A stretch of DNA of 64,000 bases. Origin: Mycolicibacterium peregrinum (lineage in GTDB: Bacteria; Actinomycetota; Actinomycetes; Mycobacteriales; Mycobacteriaceae). Location: contig NZ_LZSY01000098.1 of the NCBI RefSeq assembly GCF_001665625.1, forward strand, positions 1-64,000, written 5' to 3'. The notes beneath the pieces are model-generated. The model saw nothing but the letters and a program-made list of their open reading frames with translations, made no database searches and had not been told where the DNA came from. Position 1 is the stretch's first letter; each line of letters begins with the position of its first letter. Position numbers and translations under genes: made by a program. Below are positions 10,744 through 17,909 of this stretch, piece by piece.

Positions 10744-11571
10744 GGAGCCTTCAGTCGAGCGGTGCGCGGCCTGGCCGGCGCGCTGTGCGGCGACGAACCG
10801 CATCGAGAGTCGCTGCATCAGACCCGGCGCGATGCGGGCGAACAGCCAGGAGGCATGGGCACGACGGGGTTTGACCAGGATGGCCTTGTTGCGCGCGATG
10901 GCACGGAGGGTGTCGGCGGCCAGCTGGTCGGCGTCGTAGGCGGTTTTGACGCCCTGGCCTTGCAGGAAGTAGTCGCGGCCGACGAAACCGCCGACCGCGC
11001 CCTTGTCCAGGATCGGCGTCTCCACCGCGGCCGGGCACACCGCCAGCACACCTACACCGTGGGCGGCCGCTTCCGATCGCAGGGCCATCGACAGCCCGAC
11101 GACGGCGTGCTTGGTCATCACATAGCTGGTGAGCTGGCCCGCTGCGGCCAGACCTGCCATCGATGCGGTGTTGACGATGTGGCCGTGGCCCTGCCGGATC
11201 ATCTGCGGATACGCCGCGGCGACACCGTGGACGACGCCGCGCACATTGATGTCGATGATGGCGTTCCACTGATCCAGCGTCAGCAGTTCGGTGTCCCCGC
11301 CCCAGACGATGCCGGCGTTGTTGAACATCAGGTCGAGTCGGCCGGCCCGGTCCACGACGCCGTCGACCGCGGCTTGCACGGCGGCCGCATCGGTGACGTC
11401 CAGACGTGCCGACCGGGCGCCGAGCGCAGCCGCAGTGCGGGCTGCGGCGTCCTCGTCGATGTCGGTGCAGAGCACCTCGGCGCCGGCGCCGGCCAACGCC
11501 CGGCACAGGGCCGCGCCGATTCCCGATCCGGCGCCGGTGACGATCGCCTGCTTGCCGGCGAGGCTCGTCAC
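10726..11571 (-). CDS. Short-chain dehydrogenase/reductase
   Basis: Classical SDR, 281 residues. The Rossmann motif is VTGAGSGIGAALCRAL (near residue 10), then NNAG and the catalytic YxxxK as SYVMTKHAV. The C-terminal extension (LFARIAPGLMQRLSMRF) is longer than in minimal SDRs and might be amphipathic. The GTG at 11571 is preferred because it overlaps the preceding stop as GTGA; a longer reading frame extends into that gene without conserved residues. Last of three coupled genes behind a KstR operator, so a steroid or lipid hydroxyl/keto substrate is inferred. Confidence 0.82.
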   Translation of the reverse strand: MTSLAGKQAIVTGAGSGIGAALCRALAGAGAEVLCTDIDEDAAARTAAALGARSARLDVTDAAAVQAAVDGVVDRAGRLDLMFNNAGIVWGGDTELLTLDQWNAIIDINVRGVVHGVAAAYPQMIRQGHGHIVNTASMAGLAAAGQLTSYVMTKHAVVGLSMALRSEAAAHGVGVLAVCPAAVETPILDKGAVGGFVGRDYFLQGQGVKTAYDADQLAADTLRAIARNKAILVKPRRAHASWLFARIAPGLMQRLSMRFVAAQRAGQAAHRSTEGSSVTPE

Positions 11572-12341
11572 GCCTGGGCCAGCTTCATCACGTGTCCGAG
11601 GATGTCCGGGTAGCGCTTGAGATGCGCGCCGCCGTTGAGATCGAGCACCTCGCCGGTCAGCCACGAGGCCTGGGGCGAACACAGGAACACGACGGCGGCC
11701 GCGATGTCCTCCGGGGTTCCGCTGCGGCCCAGCGCGGTGTTCTCGACGTACTCCTCGACCACACCTGGGATCATCGCCGCAGGATCGGTCAGTGGCGTCT
11801 TGACGAATCCTGGCGCGATCGCGTTGACGCGGATGCCGCGTGGTCCCATTTCCAGCGCGGCCACCTGCGTCAGCATCGACAACCCGGCCTTGGCGGCGCA
11901 GTAGGCGCTCATCCCGGCCGCGGGCTGGCGCCCGTTCAGCGATGAAATCGACACCAGGACACCGCCTTCGGGCAGGTTACGCCCGGCGTGTTTGGCGACG
12001 ATGAACCCGCCGTTGAGGCAGACGTCGACGACCGAGCGGAAGTCTTCGACCGCCAGGTCGGTGATCAGCCCGACGTTGCTGAACCCCGCGCAGTTGAGCA
12101 CGATGTCGACCGGTCCCGCGGCCTCGAACAGCTTCTCCACCGAGCTCTCGTCGGTGACGTCGGCGTAGTGGCTCGTGTGCGGCGCACCGAGCTGAGTGGC
12201 TCGGGCCGCCGCTCCGTCAGCGTCACGGTCGGCCACCACGATGCGGCAGCCGTCGGCGGCCAGGGCCTGGGCGCTGGCCCAGCCGATCCCCGAAGCTCCG
12301 CCGATGACGATCGCGACGCGTTCCGTCGTCATGCTGCTCAT
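11568..12341 (-). CDS. Short-chain dehydrogenase/reductase
   Basis: Classical SDR, 257 residues: cofactor motif IGGASGIGWASAQAL, catalytic Ser in LVSISSLNGRQ, YCAAKAGL for the YxxxK pair, and GIRVNAIAPGFVKTPL. An acidic/basic pattern after beta-2 (VVADRDADGAA) suggests NAD(H) preference. The start is the ATG at 12341, whose ATGA overlaps the stop of the upstream epimerase-like gene; its own stop overlaps the next start in the same way. Middle gene of the three-gene dehydrogenase operon. Confidence 0.84.
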   Translation of the reverse strand: MSSMTTERVAIVIGGASGIGWASAQALAADGCRIVVADRDADGAAARATQLGAPHTSHYADVTDESSVEKLFEAAGPVDIVLNCAGFSNVGLITDLAVEDFRSVVDVCLNGGFIVAKHAGRNLPEGGVLVSISSLNGRQPAAGMSAYCAAKAGLSMLTQVAALEMGPRGIRVNAIAPGFVKTPLTDPAAMIPGVVEEYVENTALGRSGTPEDIAAAVVFLCSPQASWLTGEVLDLNGGAHLKRYPDILGHVMKLAQA

Positions 12342-13441
12342 GTCGTCTCCTCGCGCGAGCGCTCGTCGGGCGCCTGATCCGGTCGGTGGTCGCCCCACTT
12401 CTTGTCGATGGCATTCCACGGGTCGGCCAACTTGCCCGGATAGTCCTTGTACGCGGACTTCGACCGCAGGAACGCACGGATCAGGGGTGCGGCCAGGCCG
12501 ATCGGAAACCGCTTCAGCCCGGCGTTCGCCCTGGTGTCGGCCAGGATCTGTGGCCAGGAGTGGTGCTGGAACCCGAGCACCTCCTGCGAGCGGGTGGTGT
12601 CCATCCAGTCGGTGGCGAACCAGGCGGCGTCGTCGTCGGGGTTGCCGGGCCGGCCGATCGGCAGGCCGCCCTTGATTCCCATCGCGGCAGCCGCTTGCGA
12701 ACCGACTGCGGACTGGATGTGGCGGTGCGTCTCGGCGTCGCCACCGATCAGCAGCACCTCGTGGTTGGCGGTCTCGGTCGGGACCGTGGTGGCCGCGACG
12801 AACGCCGCCGCCACATCACGCACGTCGACCGTCTGCAGCCGCCCGTCGGCTGGCAGCACGCTCTCGAACGAGATGAGGTCCACGTCGATGCCGAGGCTGA
12901 ACTCTGAGCTCATGACCCCACCGAGACGCAGGATCAGCCAGTCCAGCTTCGAGGCCCGGACCAGGGCTTCTGCCTCGACCTTGTGCGCGCCGTAGATGTC
13001 GGACGGGTTGACCGGGGTATCCGGGGTCAGCACACCGTCGATGTGGTGCGGATTGCGGGCGCCGTAGACCGCGATGCTGGAGGCCTGGACGAACCGCGGC
13101 GGCGTGGGCTGGGCTTCGGCGGCCTTCAGCAGCGATGCGGTGGCCTCGACGTTGACCTTCCGGGCCAGCCCGCGGCGCATGTAGCAGAACGGCGGGATGA
13201 TGGCGGCGAGGTGGATGATCGCGGCCGGTGCGACCGCCGCCACCAATGCGTCGACGGCGTCGGCGTCGGTCAGGTCGGCCCAGCGCACCTCTACAGATGC
13301 GGGGAGCGCGGCGGCAGCCTTACGGTTGGCCGGCACGTCGAGATCGGTCGCGACCACTGTGCGTCCGCCGGCGGCCAGCGTCTTCACCACGGCCGAGCCC
13401 ACCAAACCGAACGCGCCGGTAACCAAAACAGCGTCGGACAT
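12338..13441 (-). CDS. NAD-dependent epimerase/dehydratase or 3beta-HSD-like extended SDR
   Basis: Extended SDR, 367 residues, with N-terminal VTGAFGLVGSAVVKTLAAGG, Asp after beta-2 (VVATDLDVP, NAD-type), the Ser of FVQASSIAVYG and catalytic YGAHKVEAE. The C-terminal half (HHSWPQILADTRANAGLKR and a hydrophobic AAPLIRAFL segment) resembles membrane-associated sterol dehydrogenases more than sugar epimerases. The ATG at 13441 is chosen because the Rossmann strand starts at once. First gene of the operon; a perfect KstR-consensus site lies 12 nt upstream. Exact substrate unknown; a steroid is inferred from the operator. Confidence 0.8.
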   Translation of the reverse strand: MSDAVLVTGAFGLVGSAVVKTLAAGGRTVVATDLDVPANRKAAAALPASVEVRWADLTDADAVDALVAAVAPAAIIHLAAIIPPFCYMRRGLARKVNVEATASLLKAAEAQPTPPRFVQASSIAVYGARNPHHIDGVLTPDTPVNPSDIYGAHKVEAEALVRASKLDWLILRLGGVMSSEFSLGIDVDLISFESVLPADGRLQTVDVRDVAAAFVAATTVPTETANHEVLLIGGDAETHRHIQSAVGSQAAAAMGIKGGLPIGRPGNPDDDAAWFATDWMDTTRSQEVLGFQHHSWPQILADTRANAGLKRFPIGLAAPLIRAFLRSKSAYKDYPGKLADPWNAIDKKWGDHRPDQAPDERSREETT

Positions 13442-13453
13442 AGGCCTCCTCGC

Positions 13454-13467
13454 TAGAACGTGTTGCA
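13454..13467. promoter_or_regulatory. KstR operator upstream of the three-gene dehydrogenase operon
   Basis: TAGAACGTGTTGCA fits the KstR consensus TnnAACnnGTTnnA at all fixed positions. It is embedded in a 26-bp region (13451-13476) with outer CGCTAG/CTAGCG arms and an off-centre perfect palindrome GTGTTGCAACAC (13460-13471), so a second dyad-binding regulator is possible. Confidence 0.75.
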
Positions 13468-13476
13468 ACACTAGCG

Positions 13477-13840
13477 AACGCAGGTGTGGTGTGTGTCACC
13501 GCGATCCGGAACTTCATCGTGCGTTTATCGGCAGGCGTTCGCCCGGGTTTGCTCAGCAACCGGTAACCATCCGTCGTGCTGGGAGATGCCGGGGATCGGC
13601 GAATGTTGCTGCCGTTGCCTCATAAGCATCGGCCAGTGGCACTTTGCGGCGTTATGTGTGACCGGGGACACGCTGGCCACCCCACTGTGATGCATTTGCC
13701 CGAACAGTCGTCGTCGCCGGATTTGGAAATTTGCCCGAGAGGTATGCAAGGTGTGGCTGTAGGTATCGATCGAAAGTGAGCCAATCGCAGGCGTTTGTGA
13801 TGTACTCGGTTGCACGCGTCAGTAATTGGGGAGGTGTGGG
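13477..13840. other. Intergenic region without a recognisable gene
   Basis: Between the divergent dehydrogenase operon and the small protein gene at 13841. Short open frames here show no conserved sequence, no ribosome-binding site and unusual Cys/His content, so I do not call them. The right-hand part (13750-13830) is less GC-rich and probably holds the promoter of the rightward gene; a GGGGAGG ribosome-binding site occurs at about 13828-13834. Confidence 0.5.
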
Positions 13841-14116
13841 ATGTCCGAAGATGTCGTGACGGGGGTTAACGACAGCGACTCCGGCGAAATTGCCGAAGAG
13901 GTTGCTGTGGGTTCCTCGGTGGTCGTGTATCCGGGAACTGACGACGAATTGCACGGCACTGTCGTCGAAGATTTCGCCGACCTTGCCGGGACCGCGGTGG
14001 AGGTCGCTGGGGAGCGAATTGTCGAACCGGCGCGCCGGTGGGCAGTCAACCTCGACGACGGCGGTCTGGTGTTCGTCGACGACGACAGCATTGCGCTCGC
14101 CGCGCAGGCTGCCTGA
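13841..14116 (+). CDS. Small acidic hypothetical protein
   Basis: A 91-residue, strongly acidic protein of no family I recognise. The middle (GSSVVVYPGTDDELHGTVVEDFADLAGTAVEV) and end (RRWAVNLDDGGLVFVDDDSIAL) look like short beta-strands with a conserved-looking Gly pattern, compatible with a small beta-barrel, but no motif is diagnostic. The ATG at 13841 has a good GGGGAGG ribosome-binding site seven nt upstream. It converges on the P450 gene, 12 nt away. Coding bias and the ribosome-binding site support that it is real. Confidence 0.65.
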   Translation: MSEDVVTGVNDSDSGEIAEEVAVGSSVVVYPGTDDELHGTVVEDFADLAGTAVEVAGERIVEPARRWAVNLDDGGLVFVDDDSIALAAQAA

Positions 14117-14128
14117 GTTCCAGGCAGT

Positions 14129-15328
14129 TCACCGCAGACTCAGCGGAAGCTGACGTAACCGCCGCACCAACAGGCTGGGCTGCCATTCGGCGTCCCCGGC
14201 TGGACTGATGGTGTCGGTGGCGGCGAGCAGAGCCGAGATCACGATGCGGGCTTCGAGGCGGGCGAGTGCGGCCCCGAGACAGAAGTGCCCGCCCTTGCCG
14301 AATGCCAAGTGATTCTTGATATTCGGCCGATCCAGCCGGAACTCTTTCGGATCCTCGAACACTGCCTCATCCCGGTTGGCTGCACCCCACAGCAGCAGTA
14401 GATGGCTGTCCGCAGGCAACGCGACGCCCGCGAGTTCGGCATCGGCCAGCACATGCCGGTAGTGGCCGCGGAACGGAGATTCGAACCGCAACACCTCCTC
14501 CAGGAACGGCGCGATCATCGCGGGATCCTGGCGCAGCTTTTCCGCCAGCTCGGGCTGACGGCTCAGTATCCCGACGGCGCTGCCGATCAACGATGCCGTC
14601 GATTCGCCTCCCGCGCCCACCAGTTGGATCAGCATGAACACCGCCGTGTCGCGGTCCACGCGCTCCGCCGCACAGTAGGTCGCCAGGTCGCCCAGCAGAT
14701 TCTCGCTCGGATTTGCCGATGCTTCGACGAACCGTTCGGTCAGGTAGCCGCCGAGTTCGACGGCTGCGATCCCCGATGCCGTCAGCTGCTCGGCGTCGAC
14801 GAGCCCGTCCAGGAGCTGGGTGCTGGCATACGCCCATGCCACGAGTTGGTCCACGTCTTCGATCGGTAAGCCCAGGAGTTGCGCGACGACCACCATGGGC
14901 AGCCGGTCGGCCACGGCCGACATCCAGTCGAACTCCCCGGCGGCCTCGGTGAGCAGGTCCGCGGCTGTGGCGGCGATGAAGGGCTCGAGCTCAGAGATCC
15001 GTTTGGCCGCCATCCGCGGCAGGACCAGTTTGCGGTGGGCGGCGTGCGCCGGTTCGTCAGCGGTGGCCAGTACGTGGATGGGGCCGCCCGGTTCGCCCAT
15101 GCCGAACGCACTGACGGTGCCGTCGGCCTGGGACCACATGGTGGCGGTGAGGTTCGACGAGAAGTCGTGCGTGCGGGCGGTGGCCTCGAGGACGGCGTCG
15201 AAGGAGCTCACCACGAAGAACGGTGAGTCGCCGACCTGTGCCACCGGTGCGTGCGCCCGCAGGCGGTCGTAGAGCGGATACGGATCCTGCAGGCAGGCGG
15301 GCTCGAACAGTTCGTGTGCCAGGAGCAT
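14129..15328 (-). CDS. Cytochrome P450
   Basis: Soluble bacterial P450, 399 residues. The heme signature FGKGGHFCLGAALARLE gives Cys350 as thiolate ligand; the ExxR of helix K is in EEVLRFESP. The helix-I oxygen-activation motif reads VGAGGESTAS, i.e. AGGES-T, with Ser in place of the usual Thr after the acidic residue. Substrate unknown. A TetR-family gene is divergent, with a dyad in the 165-bp gap, suggesting ligand-controlled expression. Confidence 0.92.
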   Translation of the reverse strand: MLLAHELFEPACLQDPYPLYDRLRAHAPVAQVGDSPFFVVSSFDAVLEATARTHDFSSNLTATMWSQADGTVSAFGMGEPGGPIHVLATADEPAHAAHRKLVLPRMAAKRISELEPFIAATAADLLTEAAGEFDWMSAVADRLPMVVVAQLLGLPIEDVDQLVAWAYASTQLLDGLVDAEQLTASGIAAVELGGYLTERFVEASANPSENLLGDLATYCAAERVDRDTAVFMLIQLVGAGGESTASLIGSAVGILSRQPELAEKLRQDPAMIAPFLEEVLRFESPFRGHYRHVLADAELAGVALPADSHLLLLWGAANRDEAVFEDPKEFRLDRPNIKNHLAFGKGGHFCLGAALARLEARIVISALLAATDTISPAGDAEWQPSLLVRRLRQLPLSLR

Positions 15329-15441
15329 TTGGCCAGGTTGGCTGGCTGTTCGAGGCCCGTCAACGGTGCCGGCACATGTTGATATCCGCCGACGGGGTGC
15401 CGGTTGCGGGGGCGTCTCAATCGCGTGCGGTGACCTGCGGG

Positions 15442-15472
15442 TGAGATGAGAACTTTGGGGAACTTTGTCTCA
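15442..15472. promoter_or_regulatory. Candidate TetR operator between P450 and TetR genes
   Basis: TGAGA (15442-15446) and TCTCA (15468-15472) form a dyad around two direct AACTTTG repeats. Location in the divergent promoter region fits autoregulation and P450 control by the adjacent TetR protein. The arms are short, so the call is tentative. Confidence 0.4.
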
Positions 15473-15493
15473 GAATGCGATAAATTGGCTGCT

Positions 15494-16048
15494 ATGTCTC
15501 CGAGGCGCGAAGACTGGTTGGTCGGGGGTGACCGACGTGTCGAGGCTGCCGAACGCATCTATGCCGCCGCGGCCGAGATGGCGGCCCGGGACGGACTGGA
15601 CGCTCTGGACATCGATGCGTTGGCGGCGCGGGTGCACTGCTCACGCGCGACGGTGTACCGGCATGCCGGGGGCAAGGCACAGATTCGCGACGCTGTGCTG
15701 GCCAGGTTGGCCATATCGATCGTGGGAGAGGTGCGTCGCGCGGTCGACGGTCTGACCGGAGCGGAACGGGTGCTGGTCGCTGTCACCGTTGCACTGCAAC
15801 ACATTCGGGCCGATCCGATGTTCGGCCTACTACTCAGCTCACTGCGCAGCGGGGGTGGGATGGCGGATCTGACACAGTCACCGGTCCCCGCCGCATTCGC
15901 CACCGAACTCACCGGACTCGGCGAGGACGACCCGGCGGCCGCGGCGTGGATCGTGCGGCTGGTGTTGTCGTTGTTGGTCTGGCCGGGGGTCGACGAGGCA
16001 GCTGAGCGAGAGATGTTGAGGCGCTTTGTGGCTCCGGCGTTCGGCTAA
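15494..16048 (+). CDS. TetR/AcrR-family transcriptional regulator
   Basis: A 184-residue regulator. The N-terminal HTH spans about residues 12-60: AAERIYAAAAEMAARDGLDALDIDALAARVHCSRATVYRHAGGK. The C-terminal ligand domain has no recognisable specificity. I prefer the ATG at 15494; an in-frame ATG at 15446 would place the candidate operator inside the coding region. Divergent from the P450 gene, which it probably controls. Its TAA stop overlaps the FGE stop on the other strand in the 4-mer CTAA. Confidence 0.82.
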   Translation: MSPRREDWLVGGDRRVEAAERIYAAAAEMAARDGLDALDIDALAARVHCSRATVYRHAGGKAQIRDAVLARLAISIVGEVRRAVDGLTGAERVLVAVTVALQHIRADPMFGLLLSSLRSGGGMADLTQSPVPAAFATELTGLGEDDPAAAAWIVRLVLSLLVWPGVDEAAEREMLRRFVAPAFG

Positions 16049-16929
16049 GGTTGTTTGACGCACCGAAAACCGATGTGGCTCATGCCGGTATCCACCATCT
16101 GAGGACGTCGGGCAGCCGGCCGGTAGCGCATGCAGTAGCTGTCGGCGCACAGGAACGAACCGCCCTTGATCACCTTGCGCCCGATCTGGAACTGGGGCTG
16201 ATCGGGGTCATAGGTGTCTGCGGCACAGCATGGCGTGGTGGCCCGGTCCTCGCCGTACCAGTCGGTGGTCCACTCCCAGACGTTGCCTGCCATGTCGAAC
16301 AGGCCGTAGCCGTTGGCTTCGAAGCTGCCGACAGGTTTCGTTGTGCCATAACCGGTGTCGGGCAGGTAGGGGAATTCGCCGTGCCAATAGTTCGCGAGGC
16401 GCTGCCCGGGTTGCTCGGGCTGGTCACCCCACGTGTACGCCGCACCGGGGATCCCGCCGCGGGCCGCGGTCTCCCACTGGGCCTCGCTCGGCAGTTCCAG
16501 CCCGGCCCAGTCCGCATAGGCCGCGGCATCGTCGAAGGCGATGTGCACCACGGGATGCTGCTCGCGTCCTGTCAGTGAGGAGCGCGGTCCGCGTGGGTGA
16601 TTCCAGCACGCACCCGGCGTCCATGCCCACCATTGGCTGATGTGCCGCAAATCCACGGGGCCGGCAGTGCGCCGGAACACCATCGAGCCGGGGACGAGGT
16701 TCTCCGGTGGGGCGCCCGGGAAATCGTCGGGGTTCACCGGACGTTCGGCGACCGTGATGTAGCCGGTGGCCGAAACGAACTGCGCGAACTCGCTATTCGT
16801 CACCTGGTGGCGCTGGATCCAGTAGCCCGTGGTCGCAGCCTCGCGTGCCGGCGCCTCTTCGGGGTAATGCGCGTCGGAGCCGAGAATCGTCGTCTGGGCC
16901 GGAATCCACACCAGATCGGCTGATGTCAT
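16045..16929 (-). CDS. Formylglycine-generating enzyme (sulfatase-modifying factor)
   Basis: Copper-dependent oxidase that converts the sulfatase motif cysteine to C-alpha-formylglycine. The 294-residue protein has the FGE-sulfatase fold: WIPAQTTILGSDAHYPEEAPAR at the start, HPVVHIAFDDAAAYADWAG, LPSEAQWETAARGG, NVWEWTTDWY, and the active-site stretch GGSFLCADSYCMRYRPAARRP with the two copper-ligand cysteines Cys261 and Cys266. A terminal SHIGFRCV closes the fold. ATG at 16929 (an upstream extension is not conserved). It lies downstream of two sulfatases bearing its target motif, separated from the phosphatase gene by a hairpin. Confidence 0.92.
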   Translation of the reverse strand: MTSADLVWIPAQTTILGSDAHYPEEAPAREAATTGYWIQRHQVTNSEFAQFVSATGYITVAERPVNPDDFPGAPPENLVPGSMVFRRTAGPVDLRHISQWWAWTPGACWNHPRGPRSSLTGREQHPVVHIAFDDAAAYADWAGLELPSEAQWETAARGGIPGAAYTWGDQPEQPGQRLANYWHGEFPYLPDTGYGTTKPVGSFEANGYGLFDMAGNVWEWTTDWYGEDRATTPCCAADTYDPDQPQFQIGRKVIKGGSFLCADSYCMRYRPAARRPQMVDTGMSHIGFRCVKQP

Positions 16930-16930
16930 G

Positions 16931-16993
16931 CGTCGACTCTGCGGTGAGGGCGAGGGGTACTCGCACTTTGGCACCCTGGACGCAGAGTCGACG
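16931..16993. terminator. Hairpin repeat between HAD phosphatase and FGE genes
   Basis: CGTCGACTCTGCG (16931-16943) and CGCAGAGTCGACG (16981-16993) are perfect 13-bp arms around a 37-nt loop. The same CTCTGCGG...CCGCAGAG architecture with a similar loop recurs at 30350-30406 after ychF. It sits two nt upstream of the FGE start, so it may end the sulfatase transcript or shape the FGE leader. Confidence 0.6.
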
Positions 16994-17007
16994 ACCTCGG
17001 TGCGTAA

Positions 17008-17907
17008 TCAGTCAAAGACCGTCGTCCAATCGTCGCGCATGCTCGCCACCGTCCAGTCGCGGTCGGCGGCGAGCCCCAGCACCTTCTCGGCCCCTGCGGT
17101 GTAATCGAATTCGCGGTCGACATCATCGTGGCGCACCAGCATGCTCAACGACGGACCCGCGCCGCCGGCGGTGTACTCCAGCATCTGGATATCGCCGTTG
17201 GAGTTGCCGGCCGCGAAGATCGGCCGACGCCCGATGCGCCCCCAGATGCGCACCGCCTTCACCGGTCCGTCGTTCAGGAACTCGGGGGTGGCTGTCGTCC
17301 TGAGTTGACCATCGACGAAATCCAGCCCCACTGAACTGCCGATCACCCGCTCGGGCGGGATGCCGTACATCGATGCTGTCACCGGGCGCATGAAATCGCG
17401 GCCGCCGCCGGAGACGATGTAGTTGGTGAACCCGTTGGCCTCCAGGTAACGCAGCAACTCGACCATCGGCAGATAGCCGCACCTGGTGTACGGACGACTC
17501 AGCGTCGGGTGCTGCGCCTCGGCGAAGAACGCCCTGATCCGGTCGGCATGATCCTCGACAGACAGTCCGGCGTAGGCCGAGAGTATGCCTCCGGCAAGGA
17601 TTTTGAGCGCGGAGTCATCGCCGTTGTAGTGCTTGGTGACGGCATCGCCGAACCAGGCCAGATCACCAGCAGCCGCAGCCTGATACGGCTGTGTGGCCGC
17701 CAGCGCCGGGTCGGCGGCGGCCTGCTCGGCCAGTCGGCGCACCAGGAAGTCCAGCTGGATGTACGCCGGCTTCTCACACCACAGCGTGCCGTCGTTGTCG
17801 AACACGGCGACGCGCTCTTCGGGAGCCACCTGCTCGGTGACACACCCCACGAAGTCGACGATCGCCGACTTCGTAGGCCCATCGTTCCAGGATTTCAGTT
17901 CGGCCAC
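17008..17907 (-). CDS. HAD-superfamily phosphatase (SerB-like)
   Basis: A 299-residue HAD hydrolase. Motif I is VAVFDNDGTLW near residue 33, giving the aspartyl nucleophile and general acid/base DxD; motif II is NYIVSGGGRDFM; motif III/IV lies in IFAAGNSNGDIQML. The large cap insert between motifs I and II resembles phosphoserine-phosphatase-type HADs acting on small phosphomonoesters. GTG start at 17907 follows the upstream sulfatase stop by two nt, so it is cotranscribed with the sulfatases. Why a phosphatase accompanies them is unknown. Confidence 0.8.
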   Translation of the reverse strand: MAELKSWNDGPTKSAIVDFVGCVTEQVAPEERVAVFDNDGTLWCEKPAYIQLDFLVRRLAEQAAADPALAATQPYQAAAAGDLAWFGDAVTKHYNGDDSALKILAGGILSAYAGLSVEDHADRIRAFFAEAQHPTLSRPYTRCGYLPMVELLRYLEANGFTNYIVSGGGRDFMRPVTASMYGIPPERVIGSSVGLDFVDGQLRTTATPEFLNDGPVKAVRIWGRIGRRPIFAAGNSNGDIQMLEYTAGGAGPSLSMLVRHDDVDREFDYTAGAEKVLGLAADRDWTVASMRDDWTTVFD

Positions 17908-17909
17908 GC

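Noticed and set aside
13484..13690. Small open frame in the intergenic region
   Set aside because: No ribosome-binding site, Cys-rich random composition and no similarity to known small proteins.
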